NCBI GenBank assembly: GCA_028752905.1
Contig: JAQNBH010000014.1
Coordinates: forward strand, 22,787,990 to 22,851,989
Direction of reading: 5' to 3'
Length of the DNA stretch: 64,000 nucleotides
DNA from: Cladorhizidae sp. MBARI D1340-BT2
Taxonomy: Eukaryota; Porifera; Demospongiae; Poecilosclerida; Cladorhizidae
Shown: one piece after another, positions 31,561 through 44,410 of the stretch
Position numbering within the stretch: position 1 is the stretch's first letter
How the letters are laid out: every line of letters begins with the position of its first letter
The notes under the pieces: generated by a model
The model's database searches: none
Seen by the model: the letters and a program-made list of their open reading frames with translations, nothing else
Told to the model about the DNA's origin: nothing
Translations under genes and position numbers: made by a program

Positions 31561-33849
31561 TGCATATATACACACATGCATCATAAGTAAATGCCTAGTG
31601 AGCCTATGTATGCATATATACACACATGCATCATAAGTAAATGCCTAGTGAGCCTATGTATGCATATATACACACATGCATCATAAGTAAATGCCTAGTG
31701 AGCCTATGTATGCATATATACACACATGCATCATAAGTAAATATCTAGTGAGCCTATGTATGCATATATGCACACATGCATCATAAGTAAATGCCTAGTG
31801 AGCCTATGTATGCATATATACACACATGCATCATAAGTAAATGCCTAGTGAGTCTATGTATGCATATATACACACATGCATCATAAGTAAATACCTAGTG
31901 AGCCTATATATGCATATATACACACATGCATCATAAGTAAATACCTAGTGAGCCTATATATGCATATATACACACATGCATCATAAGTAAATGCCTAGTG
32001 AGTCTCTGTATGCATATATGCACACATGCATCATAAGTAAATGCCTAGTGAGCCTATGTATGCATATATGCACACATGCATCATAAGTAAATGCCTAGTG
32101 AGTCTATATATGCATATATGCACACATGCATCATAAGTAAATGCCTAGTGAGTCTATGTATGCATATATACACACATGCATCATAAGTAAATACCTAGTG
32201 AGCCTATATATGCATATATGCACACATGCATCATAAGTAAATGCCTAGTGAGCCTATGTATGCATATATACACACATGCATCATAAGTAAATGCCTAGTG
32301 AGTCTATGTATGCATATATACACACATGCATCATAAGTAAATACCTAGTGAGCCTATATATGCATATATACACACATGCATCATAAGTAAATACCTAGTG
32401 AGCCTATATATGCATATATACACACATGCATCATAAGTAAATGCCTAGTGAGTCTCTGTATGCATATATGCACACATGCATCATAAGTAAATGCCTAGTG
32501 AGTCTATGTATGCATATATACACACATGCATCATAAGTAAATGCCTAGTGAGTCTATATATGCATATATGCACACATGCATCATAAGTAAATACCTAGTG
32601 AGCCTATATATGCATATATACACACATGCATCATAAGTAAATACCTAGTGAGTCTATGTATGCATATATGCACACATGCATCATAAGTAAATGCCTAGTG
32701 AGCCTATGTATGCATATATGCACACATGCATCATAAGTAAATGCCTAGTGAGCCTATGTATGCATATATACACACATGCATCATAAGTAAATACCTAGTG
32801 AGCCTATGTATGCATATATACACACATGCATCATAAGTAAATGCCTAGTGAGCCTATGTATGCATATATGCACACATGCATCATAAGTAAATGCCTAGTG
32901 AGCCTATGTATGCATATATACACACATGCATCATAAGTAAATACCTAGTGAGTCTATGTATGCATATATACACACATGCATCATAAGTAAATGCCTAGTG
33001 AGCCTATGTATGCATATATACACACATGCATCATAAGTAAATATCTAGTGAGCCTATGTATGCATATATACACACATGCATCATAAGTAAATATCTAGTG
33101 AGCCTATGTATGCATATATACACACATGCATCATAAGTAAATATCTAGTGAGCCTATGTATGCATATATACATACATGCATCATAAGTAAATACCTAGTG
33201 AGTCTATGTATGCATATATACACACATGCATCATAAGTAAATACCTAGTGAGCCTATGTATGCATATATACACACATGCATCATAAGTAAATACCTAGTG
33301 AGCCTATGTATGCATATATACACACATGCATCATAAGTAAATACCTAGTGAGCCTATGTATGCATATATACACACATGCATCATAAGTAAATACCTAGTG
33401 AGCCTATGTATGCATATATACACACATGCATCATAAGTAAATACCTAGTGAGCCTATGTATGCATATATACACACATGCATCATAAGTAAATACCTAGTG
33501 AGCCTATGTATGCATATATACACACATGCATCATAAGTAAATGCCTAGTGAGTCTATGTATGCATATATGCACACATGCATCATAAGTAAATACCTAGTG
33601 AGCCTATGTATGCATATATACACACATGCATCATAAGTAAATGCTTAGTGAGTCTATGTATGCATATATACACACATGCATCATAAGTAAATACCTAGTG
33701 AGCCTATGTATGCATATATACACACATGCATCATAAGTAAATGCCAAGTGAGCCTATGTATGCATATATACACACATGCATCATAAGTAAATACCTAGTG
33801 AGTCTATGTATGCATATATACACACATGCATCATAAGTAAATGCCTATG
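31561..33849 (+). repeat. Satellite zone bordering the transposon on the left
   Basis: No kilobase-scale period recurs here. Short-range duplications are visible: the rare AGTCTCTGTA monomer at 32,001 and 32,451 (450 bp apart), three successive ATATCTAGTG monomers near 33,041-33,150, and a run of near-identical A28/C38 monomers at about 33,231-33,530. The array stops mid-monomer at ATGCCTATG, immediately before the CAGGGG of the transposon. Confidence 0.85.
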
Positions 33850-33897
33850 CAGGGGCGTATTTAGGGGGGGTTTCCTGTTGCCCAGAACCCCCCCCCC
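33850..33897 (+). repeat. hAT left terminus with subterminal G-run/C-run hairpin
   Basis: The first bases (CAGGGGCG) fit a hAT terminal inverted repeat. Just inside, GGGGGGGTT (33,864-33,872) can pair with AACCCCCCC (33,886-33,894) across a 13-nt loop, and the C-run continues to ten bases. Subterminal palindromes are usual for hAT ends and serve as transposase binding or processing structures. That role is inferred here. No partner terminus exists in the window. Confidence 0.7.
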
Positions 33898-34171
33898 TGA
33901 GTACAAGCCACACCCATAATCCATTTGACAGCATCATCCTTGCTAATCCTACATATAAATTTGTACTATAGTGTACTCTTGTATTGCAAATTTAAGCCCC
34001 ATAAATTTACTTCTAAAAATAAACTTTTAGTACAGTACTCAAGCAGCTGTTTTCCGAATTGCTTGGAACTGGCAAGCCTATGGAATATTAGTAAGTTTTT
34101 ATAGGATTACCTTAGCCCAGCCCCTATTCCAGGAGGATGCACTGTATTTGAGATTGTAGTAAAGCTGTGAC
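33898..34171 (+). other. hAT 5' non-coding leader
   Basis: About 270 bp of AT-rich, non-satellite sequence between the left terminus and the first plausible transposase ATG. I see no clear open frame, RNA gene or splice structure. The element's promoter would be expected here, but no convincing TATA box or initiator can be singled out. Confidence 0.55.
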
Positions 34172-35372
34172 ATGTCCAAGAGGCAAATATCCATTCTGTC
34201 TGGGATGTCAGTGTCAAGCAGTGAGTCTGACAGTAGCACTGCTACTGATCGTAAGAAAGTCAGAGTTCAAGATCAAAGGGAATTAAGTTAGCCAAGTACT
34301 ACTCAGTCTCTATCTCCTGATGATCTGGGAAATGTGTCAGGTCAAGGGTGTGTATCAGCTGCTAGGGGTGCATGCATGTCCTCCTGGGGCTGACTTAGGA
34401 AACTATAAACTTGAGGACATCAGAATTCATAGCAATGACCAGAAGCTTTGGCTTCTGAAAATCCCTTTAGACCAGGGTGTGACTTCAAGTTCCCTACTAA
34501 AATTGAGTACTCAAAGTCTAGTTCCTTCCAGAACTCCTGGTTGAAAGAGTACTCTTGGTTGAGCTACTCTGTTTCGTGAAATGGTGGCTTCTGTGTGAGC
34601 TGTTTACTCTTCACCAAGAATCGATCTATTCTTGGACAGCTGGTCACCGTTCCAATGACTAATTTGACTCAAGCAAAGCAAACACTCAAGGACCACAGAG
34701 CAGCTATGGATGATACTGTTACATTTACTGGGCAAATGGAAGGAGGCCAGCTTTCCATACAGCAAAAGTTACATAGTCAAGCATCTGCTCAAATTAAGAA
34801 GAATCGGAATGTTCTTAAGGCTATTCTCAAGACGATCATTTTTTGTGGTAAGCAAAACAGAGCTCACGCCACCGAGAGGCTCTTTGGAGTGATGAAAATC
34901 CTGGAAATTTTTTAGCCTTGCTTCAATTTCGTGTTGAAGCAGGTGATGCAGTTCTGACAGAACACTTTGCTTCTGCAGCCAGAAATGCCCAATAACATGC
35001 CCCAATCATTCAAAATGAACCGATTGCAGCCATTGGTGAATGGAAAATTCTACATGAGGTTAGGCTAGCAAAGTACTTTTCTGTGTGTGCTGATGTGGCT
35101 GCTGATGCATCTAATAAAGAGTAGCTTCCTCTAGTCCTGCGGTATGTTGACTCGGAAAATGTGGCGAGAGAAGAGTTTGTTGAATTTATTAAAGATGGCA
35201 CCAGTGGAGTAGCTGTTTCTAAACCATCCTAAATGCAATACAAAATTATGGCTTAGACCAAAATAATTTACGTGGGCAGGGTTATGATGGTGCCAGCAAC
35301 ATGGCTGGCAAGTATTATGGGGCTGCTGCTCTAATCGAGAAACAATATCCAAAAGCAGTCTATGTTCACTGC
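34172..35372 (+). pseudogene. Decayed hAT transposase (TTF zinc finger + DUF4371), 5' half
   Basis: An ATG at 34,172 opens 39 codons (MSKRQISILSGM, then a Ser/Asp-rich, basic stretch) ended by TAG at 34,289. The same frame continues past further stops (TGA 34,391; several at about 34,406-34,440; TGA 34,577) to a TTF-type zinc-finger segment, F-K-F-P-T-K then G-G-F-C-V-S-C-L-L-F with its Cys pair at 34,592-34,603, and to NVLKAILKTIIFCGKQN. Near 34,860 homology moves one frame over, covering NPGNFLALLQFRVEAGDAV and YFSVCAD, whose Asp (35,092) is the likely first catalytic Asp. Stops occur at 34,993 and 35,122. Near 35,224 it moves again to GQGYDGASNMAG, with the second catalytic Asp at 35,286, and VYVHC at the breakpoint. 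The catalytic Glu region and C-terminal dimerisation domain are gone. At least seven stops and two frameshifts mean it cannot encode an active enzyme. Confidence 0.85.
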
Positions 35373-35376
35373 ATAC

Positions 35377-36462
35377 CTAGTATGCATATATACACACATG
35401 CATCATAAGTAAATACCTAGTGAGCGTATGTATGCATATATACACACATGCATCATAAGTAAATACCTAGTGAGCCTATGTATGCATATATGCACACATG
35501 CATCATAAGTAAATGCCTAGTGAGCCTATGTATGCATATATACACACATGCATCATAAGTAAATACCTAGTGAGCCTATGTATGCATATATACACACATG
35601 CATCATAAGTAAATACCTAGTGAGTCTATGTATGCATATATACACACATGCATCATAAGTAAATGCCTAGTGAGTCTATGTATGCATATATACACACATG
35701 CATCATAAGTAAATGCCTAGTGAGCGTATGTATGCATATATACACACATGCATCATAAGTAAATGCCTAGTGAGCGTATGTATGCATATATACACACATG
35801 CATCATAAGTAAATACCTAGTGAGCCTATGTATGCATATATACACACATGCATCATAAGTAAATGCCTAGTGAGCGTATGTATGCATATATACACACATG
35901 CATCATAAGTAAATGCCTAGTGAGCCTATATATGCATATATACACACATGCATCATAAGTAAATGCCTAGTGAGTCTATGTATGCATATATACACACATG
36001 CATCATAAGTAAATGCCTAGTGAGCCTATGTATGCATATATACACACATGCATCATAAGTAAATGCCTAGTGAGCCTATGTATGCATATATACACACATG
36101 CATCATAAGTAAATACCTAGTGAGCCTATGTATGCATATATACACACATGCATCATAAGTAAATGCCTAGTGAGTCTATGTATGCATATATACACACATG
36201 CATCATAAGTAAATGCCTAGTGAGCCTATGTATGCATATATACGCACATGCATCATAAGTAAATGCCTAGTGAGTCTATGTATGCATATATACACACATG
36301 CATCATAAGTAAATACCTAGTGAGTCTATGTATGCATATATACACACATGCATCATAAGTAAATACCTAGTGAGCCTATGTATGCATATATGCACACATG
36401 CATCATTAGTAAATGCCTAGTGAGCCTATGTATGCATATATACACACATGCATCATAAGTAA
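35377..36462 (+). repeat. Satellite zone bordering the transposon on the right
   Basis: The first unit is broken: CCTAG (monomer positions 29-33) joins TATGCAT (44-50), with ten bases missing. The first full monomer is a GAGCGT type, the variant that opens HOR-I blocks, and it is followed by a GAGCCT monomer as in those blocks. GAGCGT recurs at about 35,725, 35,775 and 35,875. No kilobase period is visible. A private CATCATTAGT occurs near 36,401. Confidence 0.85.
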
Positions 36463-39400
36463 ATGCCTAGCGAGCCTATGTATGCATATATACACACATG
36501 CATCATAAGTAAATGCCTAGTGAGCCTATGTATGCATATATACACACATGCATCATAAGTAAATGCCTAGTGAGTCTATGTATGCATATATACACACATG
36601 CATCATAAGTAAATGCCTAGTGAGCCTATGTATGCATATATACACACATGCATCATAAGTAAATGCCTAGTGAGCCTATGTATGCATATATACACACATG
36701 CATCATAAGTAAATGCCTAGTGAGCCTATGTATGCATATATACACACATGCATCATAAGTAAATGCCTAGTGAGTCTATGTATGCATATATACACACATG
36801 CATCATAAGTAAATGCCTAGTGAGCCTATGTATGCATATATACACACATGCATCATAAGTAAATGCCTAGTGAGCCTATGTATGCATATATACACACATG
36901 CATCATAAGTAAATGCCTAGTGAGCCTATGTATGCATATATACACACATGCATCATAAGTAAATGCCTAGTGAGCCTATGTATGCATATATACACACATG
37001 CATCATAAGTAAATACCTAGTGAGCCTATGTATGCATATATACATACATGCATCATAAGTAAATGCCTAGTGAGTCTATGTATGCATATATACACATGCA
37101 TCATAAGTAAATGCCTAGTGAGTCTATGTATGCATATATACACACATGCATCATAAGTAAATGCCTAGTGAGTCTATGTATGCATATATACACACATGCA
37201 TCATAAGTAAATGCCTAGTGAGTCTATGTATGCATATATACACACATGCATCATAAGTAAATACCTAGTGAGCCTATGTATGCATATATACACACATGCA
37301 TCATAAGTAAATGCCTAGTGAGCCTATGTATGCATATATACACACATGCATCATAAGTAAATACCTATGTATGCATATATACACACATGCATCATCATAA
37401 GTAAATACCTAGTGAGTCTATGTATGCATATATACACACATGCATCATAAGTAAATGCCTAGTGAGTCTATGTATGCATATATACACACATGCATCATAA
37501 GTAAATGCCTAGTGAGTCTATGTATGCATATATACACACATGCATCATAAGTAAATGCCTAGTGAGTCATGTATGCATATATACACACATGCATCATAAG
37601 TAAATGCCTAGTGAGCCTATGTATGCATATATACACACATGCATCATAAGTAAATGCCTAGTGAGTCTATGTATGCATATATACACACATGCATCATAAG
37701 TAAATGCCTAGTGAGCCTATGTATGCATATATACACACATGCATCATAAGTAAATGCCTAGTGAGTCTATGTATGCATATATACACACATGCATCATAAG
37801 TAAATGCCTAGTGAGTCTATGTATGCATATATACACACATGCATCATAAGTAAATACCTAGTGAGCCTATGTATGCATATATACACACATGCATCATAAG
37901 TAAATGCCTAGTGAGCCTATGTATGCATATATACACACATGCATCATAAGTAAATACCTATGTATGCATATATACACACATGCATCATCATAAGTAAATA
38001 CCTAGTGAGTCTATGTATGCATATATACACACATGCATCATAAGTAAATACCTAGTGAGACTATGTATGCATATATACACACATGCATCATAAGTAAATG
38101 CCTAGTGAGCCTATGTATGCATATATACACACATGCATCATAAGTAAATACCTAGTGAGTCTATGTATGCATATATACACACATGCATCATAAGTAAATG
38201 CCTAGTGAGCCATATATGCACACATGCATCATAAGTAAATACCTAGTGGGTTTATGTATGCATATATGCACACATGCATCATAAGTAAATACCTAGTGGG
38301 TTTATGTATGCATATATGCACACATGCATCATAAGTAAATACCTAGTGAGTCTATGTATACATATATACACACATGCATCATAAGTAAATGTAAATGCCT
38401 AGTGAGCCTATGTATGCATATATGCACACATGCATCATAAGTAAATACCTAGTGAGCCTATGTATGCATATATACACACATGCATCATAAGTAAATACCT
38501 AGTGAGTCTATGTATGCATATATACACACATGCATCATAAGTAAATGCCTAGGGAGCCTATGTATGCATATATACACACATGCATCATAAGTAAATACCT
38601 AGTGAGCCTATGTATGCATATATACACACATGCAACATAAGTAAATGCCTAGTGAGTCTATGTATGCATATATACACACATGCATCATAAGTAAATGCCT
38701 AGTGAGCCTATGTATGCACATATACACACATGCATCATAAGTAAATACCTAGTGAGCCTATGTATGCATATATACACACATGCATCATAAGTAAATGCCT
38801 AGTGAGCCTATGTATGCATATATACACACATGCATCATAAGTAAATACCTAGTGAGCCTATGTATGCATATATGCACACATGCATCATATGTAAATACCT
38901 AGTGAGCCTATGTATGCATATATACACACATGCATCATAAGTAAATGCCTAGTGAGCCTATGTATGCATATATACACACATGCATCATAAGTAAATACCT
39001 AGTGAGCCTATGTATGCATATATACACACATGCATCATAAGTAAATACCTAGTGAGTCTATGTATGCATATATACACACATGCATCATAAGTAAATACCT
39101 AGTGAGTCTATGTATGCATATATACACACATGCATCATAAGTAAATACCTAGTGAGCCTATGTATGCATATATACACACATGCATCATAAGTAAATGCCT
39201 AGTGAGTCTATGTATGCATATATACACACATGCATCATAAGTAAATGCCTAGTGAGTCTATGTAAATGCCTAGTGAGCCTATGTATGCATATATACACAC
39301 ACACATCATAAGTAAATACCTAGTGAGTCTATGTATGCATATATGCACACATGCATCATAAGTAAATACCTAGTGAGTCTATGTATGCATATATGCACAC

Positions 39401-42400
39401 ATGCATCATAAGTAAATACCTAGTGAGTCTATGTATGCATATATACACACATGCATCATAAGTAAATGCCTAGTGAGCCTATGTATGCATATATACACAC
39501 ATGCATCATAAGTAAATACCTAGTGAGTCTATGTATGCATATATACACACATGCATCATAAGTAAATACCTAGTGAGTCTATGTATGCATATATACACAC
39601 ATGCATCATAAGTAAATGCCTAGTGAGTCTATGTATGCATATATACACACATGCATCATAAGTAAATACCTAGTGAGTCTATGTATGCATATATACACAC
39701 ATGCATCATAAGTAAATGCCTAGTGAGTCTATGTATGCATATATTCACACATGCATCATAAGTAAATGCCTAGTGAGCCTATGTATGCATATATACACAC
39801 ATGCATCATAACTAAATGCCTAGTGAGCCTATGTATGCATATATGCACACATGCATCATAAGTAAATACCTAGTGAGCCTATGTATGCATATATACACAC
39901 ATGCATCATAAGTAAATACCTAGTGAGCCTATGTATGCATATATACACACATGTATCATAAGTAAATACCTAGTGAATCTATGTATGCATTTATACACAC
40001 ATGCATCATAAGTAAATGCCTAGTGAGTCTAAGTATGCATATATACACACATGCATCATAAGTAAATGCCTAGTGAGCCTATGTATGCATATATACACAC
40101 ATGTATCATAAGTAAATACCTAGTGAGTCTATGTATGCATATATACACACATGCATCATAAGTAAATGCCTAGTGAGTCTATGTATGCATATATACACAC
40201 ATGCATCATAAGTAAATGCCTAGTGAGTCTATGTATGCATATATGCACACATGCATCATAAGTAAATGCCTAGTGAGCCTATGTATGCATATATACTCAC
40301 ATGCATCATAAGTAAATGCCTAGTGAGCCTATGTATGCATATATACACACATGCATCATAAGTAAATACCTAGTGAGCCTATGTATGCATATATACACAC
40401 ATGCATCATAAGTAAATACCTAGTGAGTCTATGTATGCATATATACACACATGCATCATAAGTAAATGCCTAGGGAGCCTATGTATGCATATATACACAC
40501 ATGCATCATAAGTAAATACCTAGTGAGCCTATGTATGCATATATACACACATGCATCATAAGTAAATGCCTAGTGAGTCTATGTATGCATATATACACAT
40601 ATGCATCATAAGTAAATGCCTAGTGAGCCTATGTATGCATATATACACACATGCATCATAAGTAAATACCTAGTGAGCCTATGTATGCATATATACACAC
40701 ATGCATCATAAGTAAATACCTAGTGAGCCTATGTATGCATATATACACACATGCATCATAAGTAAATGCCTAGTGAGCCTATGTATGCATATATACACAC
40801 ATGCATCATAAGTAAATACCTAGTGAGCCTATGTATGCATATATGCACACATGCATCATATGTAAATGCCTAGTGAGCCTATGTATGCATATATACACAC
40901 ATGCATCATAAGTAAATGCCTAGTGAGCCTATGTATGCATATATACACACATGCATCATAAGTAAATACCTAGTGAGCCTATGTATGCATATATACACAC
41001 ATGCATATAAGTAAATACCTAGTGAGTCTATGTATGCATATATGCACACATGCATCATAAGTAAATGCCTAGTGAGCCTATGTATGCATATATACACACA
41101 TGCATCATAAGTAAATACCTAGTGAGCCTATGTATGCATATATACACACATGCATCATAAGTAAATACCTAGTGAGCCTATGTATGCATATATACACACA
41201 TGCATCATAAGTAAATGCCTAGTGAGCCTATGTATGCATATATACACACATGCATCATAAGTAAATACCTAGTGAGCCTATGTATGCATATATGCACACA
41301 TGCATCATATGTAAATGCCTAGTGAGCCTATGTATGCATATATACACACATGCATCGTAAGTAAATGCCTAGTGAGCCTATGTATGCATATATACACACA
41401 TGCATCATAAGTAAATACCTAGTGAGCCTATGTATGCATATATACACACATGCATATAAGTAAATACCTAGTGAGTCTATGTATGCATATATACACACAT
41501 GCATCATAAGTAAATGCCTAGTGAGCCTATGTATGCATATATACACACATGCATCATAAGTAAATGCCTAGTGAGTCTATGTATGCATATATGCACACAT
41601 GCATCATAAGTAAATACCTAGTGAGCCTATGTATGCATATATACACACATGCATCATAAGTAAATGCCTAGTGAGCCTATGTATGCATATATACACACAT
41701 GCATCATAAGTAAATACCTAGTGAGTCTATGTATGCATATATACACACATGCATCATAAGTAAATACCTAGTGAGTCCATGTATGCATATATACACACAT
41801 GCATCATAAGTAAATGCCTAGTGAGTCTATGTATGCATATATGCACACATGCATCATAAGTAAATGCCTTGAGCCTATGTATGCATATATACACACATGC
41901 ATCATAAGTAAATGCCTAGTGAGTCTATGTATACATATATGCACACATGCATCATAAGTAAATGCCTAGTGAGCCTATGTATGCATATATACACAAATGC
42001 ATCATAAGTAAATGCCTAGTGAGCCTATGTATGCATATATGCACACATGCATCATAAGTAAATACCTAGTGAGTCTATGTATGCATATATGCACACATGC
42101 ATCATAAGTAAATGCCTAGTGAGTCTATGTATACATATATACACACATGCATCATAAGTAAATACCTAGTGAGTCTATGTATGCATATATACACACATGC
42201 ATCATAAGTAAATGCCTAGTGAGCCTATGTATGCATATATACACACATGCATCATAAGTAAATACCTAGTGAGCCTATGTATGCATATATACACACATGC
42301 ATCATAAGTAAATGCCTAATGAGTCTATGTATGCATATATGCACACATGCATCATAAGTAAATACCTAGTGAGCCTATGTATGCATATATACACACATGC

Positions 42401-44410
42401 ATCATAAGTAAATACCTAGTGAGCCTATGTATGCATATATGCACACATGCATCATAAGTAAATGCCTAGTGAGCCTATGTATGCATATATACACACATGC
42501 ATCATAAGTAAATGCCTAGTGAGTCTATGTATGCATATATACACATATGCATCATAAGTAAATGCCTAGTGAGCCTATGTATGCATTTATACACACATGC
42601 ATCATAAGTAAATGCCTAGTGAGTCTATGTATGCATATATACACACATGTATCATAAGTAAATACCTAGTGAGTCTATGTATGCATATATACACACATGC
42701 ATCATAAGTAAATGCCTAGTGAGTCTATGTATGCATATATACACACATGCATCATAAGTAAATGCCTAGTGAGTCTATGTATGCATATATGCACACATGC
42801 ATCATAAGTAAATGCCTAGTGAGCCTATGTATGCATATATACTCACATGCATCATAAGTAAATGCCTAGTGAGCCTATGTATGCATATATACACACATGC
42901 ATCATAAGTAAATACCTAGTGAGCCTATGTATGCATATATACACACATGCATCATAAGTAAATACCTAGTGAGTCTATGTATGCATATATACACACATGC
43001 ATCATAAGTAAATGCCTAGGGAGCCTATGTATGCATATATACACACATGCATCATAAGTAAATACCTAGTGAGCCTATGTATGCATATATACACACATGC
43101 ATCATAAGTAAATGCCTAGTGAGTCTATGTATGCATATATACACATATGCATCATAAGTAAATGCCTAGTGAGCCTATGTATGCATATATACACACATGC
43201 ATCATAAGTAAATACCTAGTGAGCCTATGTATGCATATATACACACATGCATCATAAGTAAATACCTAGTGAGCCTATGTATGCATATATACACACATGC
43301 ATCATAAGTAAATGCCTAGTGAGCCTATGTATGCATATATACACACATGCATCATAAGTAAATACCTAGTGAGCCTATGTATGCATATATGCACACATGC
43401 ATCATATGTAAATGCCTAGTGAGCCTATGTATGCATATATACACACATGCATCATAAGTAAATACCTAGTGAGCCTATGTATGCATATATACACACATGC
43501 ATATAAGTAAATACCTAGTGAGTCTATGTATGCATATATGCACACATGCATCATAAGTAAATACCTAGTGAGCCTATGTATGCATATATACACACATGCA
43601 TCATAAGTAAATACCTAGTGAGCCTATGTATGCATATATACACACATGCATCATAAGTAAATACCTAGTGAGTCTATATATGCATATATACACACATGCA
43701 TCATAAGTAAATGCCTAGTGAGTCTATGTATGCATATATACACACATGCATCATAAGTAAATACCTAGTGAGTCTATGTATGCATATATACACACATGCA
43801 TCATAAGTAAATACCTAGTGAGCCTATGTATGCATATATACACACATGCATCATAAGTAAATACCTAGTGAGCCTATGTATGCATATATACACACATGCA
43901 TCATAAGTAAATACCTAGTGAGTCTATGTATGCATATATACACACATGCATCATAAGTAAATGCCTAGTGAGTCTATGTATGCATATATACACACATGCA
44001 TCATAAGTAAATGCCTAGTGAGTCTATGTATGCATATATGCACACATGCATCATAAGTAAATACCTAGTGAGCCTATGTATGCATATATACACACATGCA
44101 TCATAAGTAAATACCTAGTGAGTGTATGTATGCATATATACACACATGAATCATAAGTAAATACCTAGTGAGTCTATGTATGCATATATACACACATGCA
44201 TCATAAGTAAATACCTAGTGAGTCCATGTATGCATATATACACACATGCATCATAAGTAAATGCCTAGTGAGTCTATGTATGCATATATGCACACATGCA
44301 TCATAAGTAAATGCCTAGTGAGCCTATGTATGCATATATACACACATGCATCATAAGTAAATGCCTAGTGAGTCTATGTATACATATATGCACACATGCA
44401 TCATAAGTAA
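36463..44410 (+). repeat. HOR-III copy 1 (period 7,998 bp)
   Basis: Landmarks repeating 7,998 bp downstream: TACACATGCA with a 2-nt deletion (37,091), ATACCTATGTATG (37,361 and 37,954), AAGTAAATGTAAATG (38,383) and the 49-bp monomer (41,001). Other shared oddities are GAGCCATATATGCAC near 38,207, GTGGGTTTATG near 38,250 and 38,300, and GTAAATGCC fused after GTCTAT near 39,261. A second 49-bp monomer at 41,450 is absent from copy 2, which changes the spacing to 7,899 afterwards. From about 43,440 to the end the sequence is a Y-type 2.2-kb block fragment not found at the matching place in copy 2. Confidence 0.87.

Larger units (their letters stand above)
1..33849 (+). repeat. 50-bp satellite array, left arm
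   Basis: About 677 head-to-tail copies of a 50-bp monomer, phased here to begin ATATACACAC, with ATGCATCATA at positions 11-20 and ATGTATGCAT at 41-50. The period is seen directly: successive ATATACACAC or ATATGCACAC starts fall at 1, 51, 101 and so on, with phase kept for the first 22.6 kb. The consensus is about 36% G+C and lacks CpG. Three positions are dimorphic throughout: 5 (A/G), 28 (A/G, AAATACC versus AAATGCC) and 38 (C/T, GAGCCT versus GAGTCT). Most monomers match the consensus elsewhere. Stop codons occur in every frame within three monomers, so the array is non-coding. I do not recognise the monomer as a named satellite. A centromeric, pericentromeric or subtelomeric position is inferred from size only. 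Confidence 0.98.
33850..35376 (+). mobile_element. Truncated hAT-family DNA transposon
   Basis: This is the only non-satellite DNA in the window. It starts CAGGGGCGTATTTAGG, the CAGGGG-type terminus typical of hAT elements, and reads into a decayed transposase of the TTF-zinc-finger/DUF4371 (ZMYM1-like) subgroup. The right terminal repeat, the 3' half of the transposase and any 3' non-coding region are missing. Satellite resumes in the middle of the coding region at 35,371-35,380. The 8 bp before the left end (TGCCTATG) could be one half of a target-site duplication, but with the right end lost this cannot be confirmed. The satellite has the same orientation on both sides. About 1.5 kb of an element that was probably over 3 kb survives. 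Confidence 0.88.

Noticed and set aside
1..33849. CRISPR array
   Set aside because: There are no unique spacers. The whole 50-bp unit is repeated with only a few dimorphic bases, and no cas gene is present.
1..33849. Telomeric repeat, rDNA spacer or CENP-B box
   Set aside because: No TTAGGG-like short repeats, no rRNA sequence and no CENP-B box-like 17-mer are visible. The 50-bp monomer fits none of these.
33842..33849. TGCCTATG as an 8-bp hAT target-site duplication
   Set aside because: The length fits, but the right end of the element is missing, and TACCTAG at 35,374-35,380 is not the same sequence. The match cannot be established.
34320..34544. 74-codon plus-strand open frame inside the hAT remnant
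   Set aside because: It lies out of frame with the transposase homology on both sides (the TTF zinc-finger segment is in another frame) and shows no recognisable domain of its own.
34769..35352. Three short reverse-strand open frames in the transposon (34,769-35,005; 35,010-35,201; 35,131-35,352)
   Set aside because: They are antisense to transposase-coding sequence, with no domain signature. Antisense shadows of a decayed coding region are the simplest reading.
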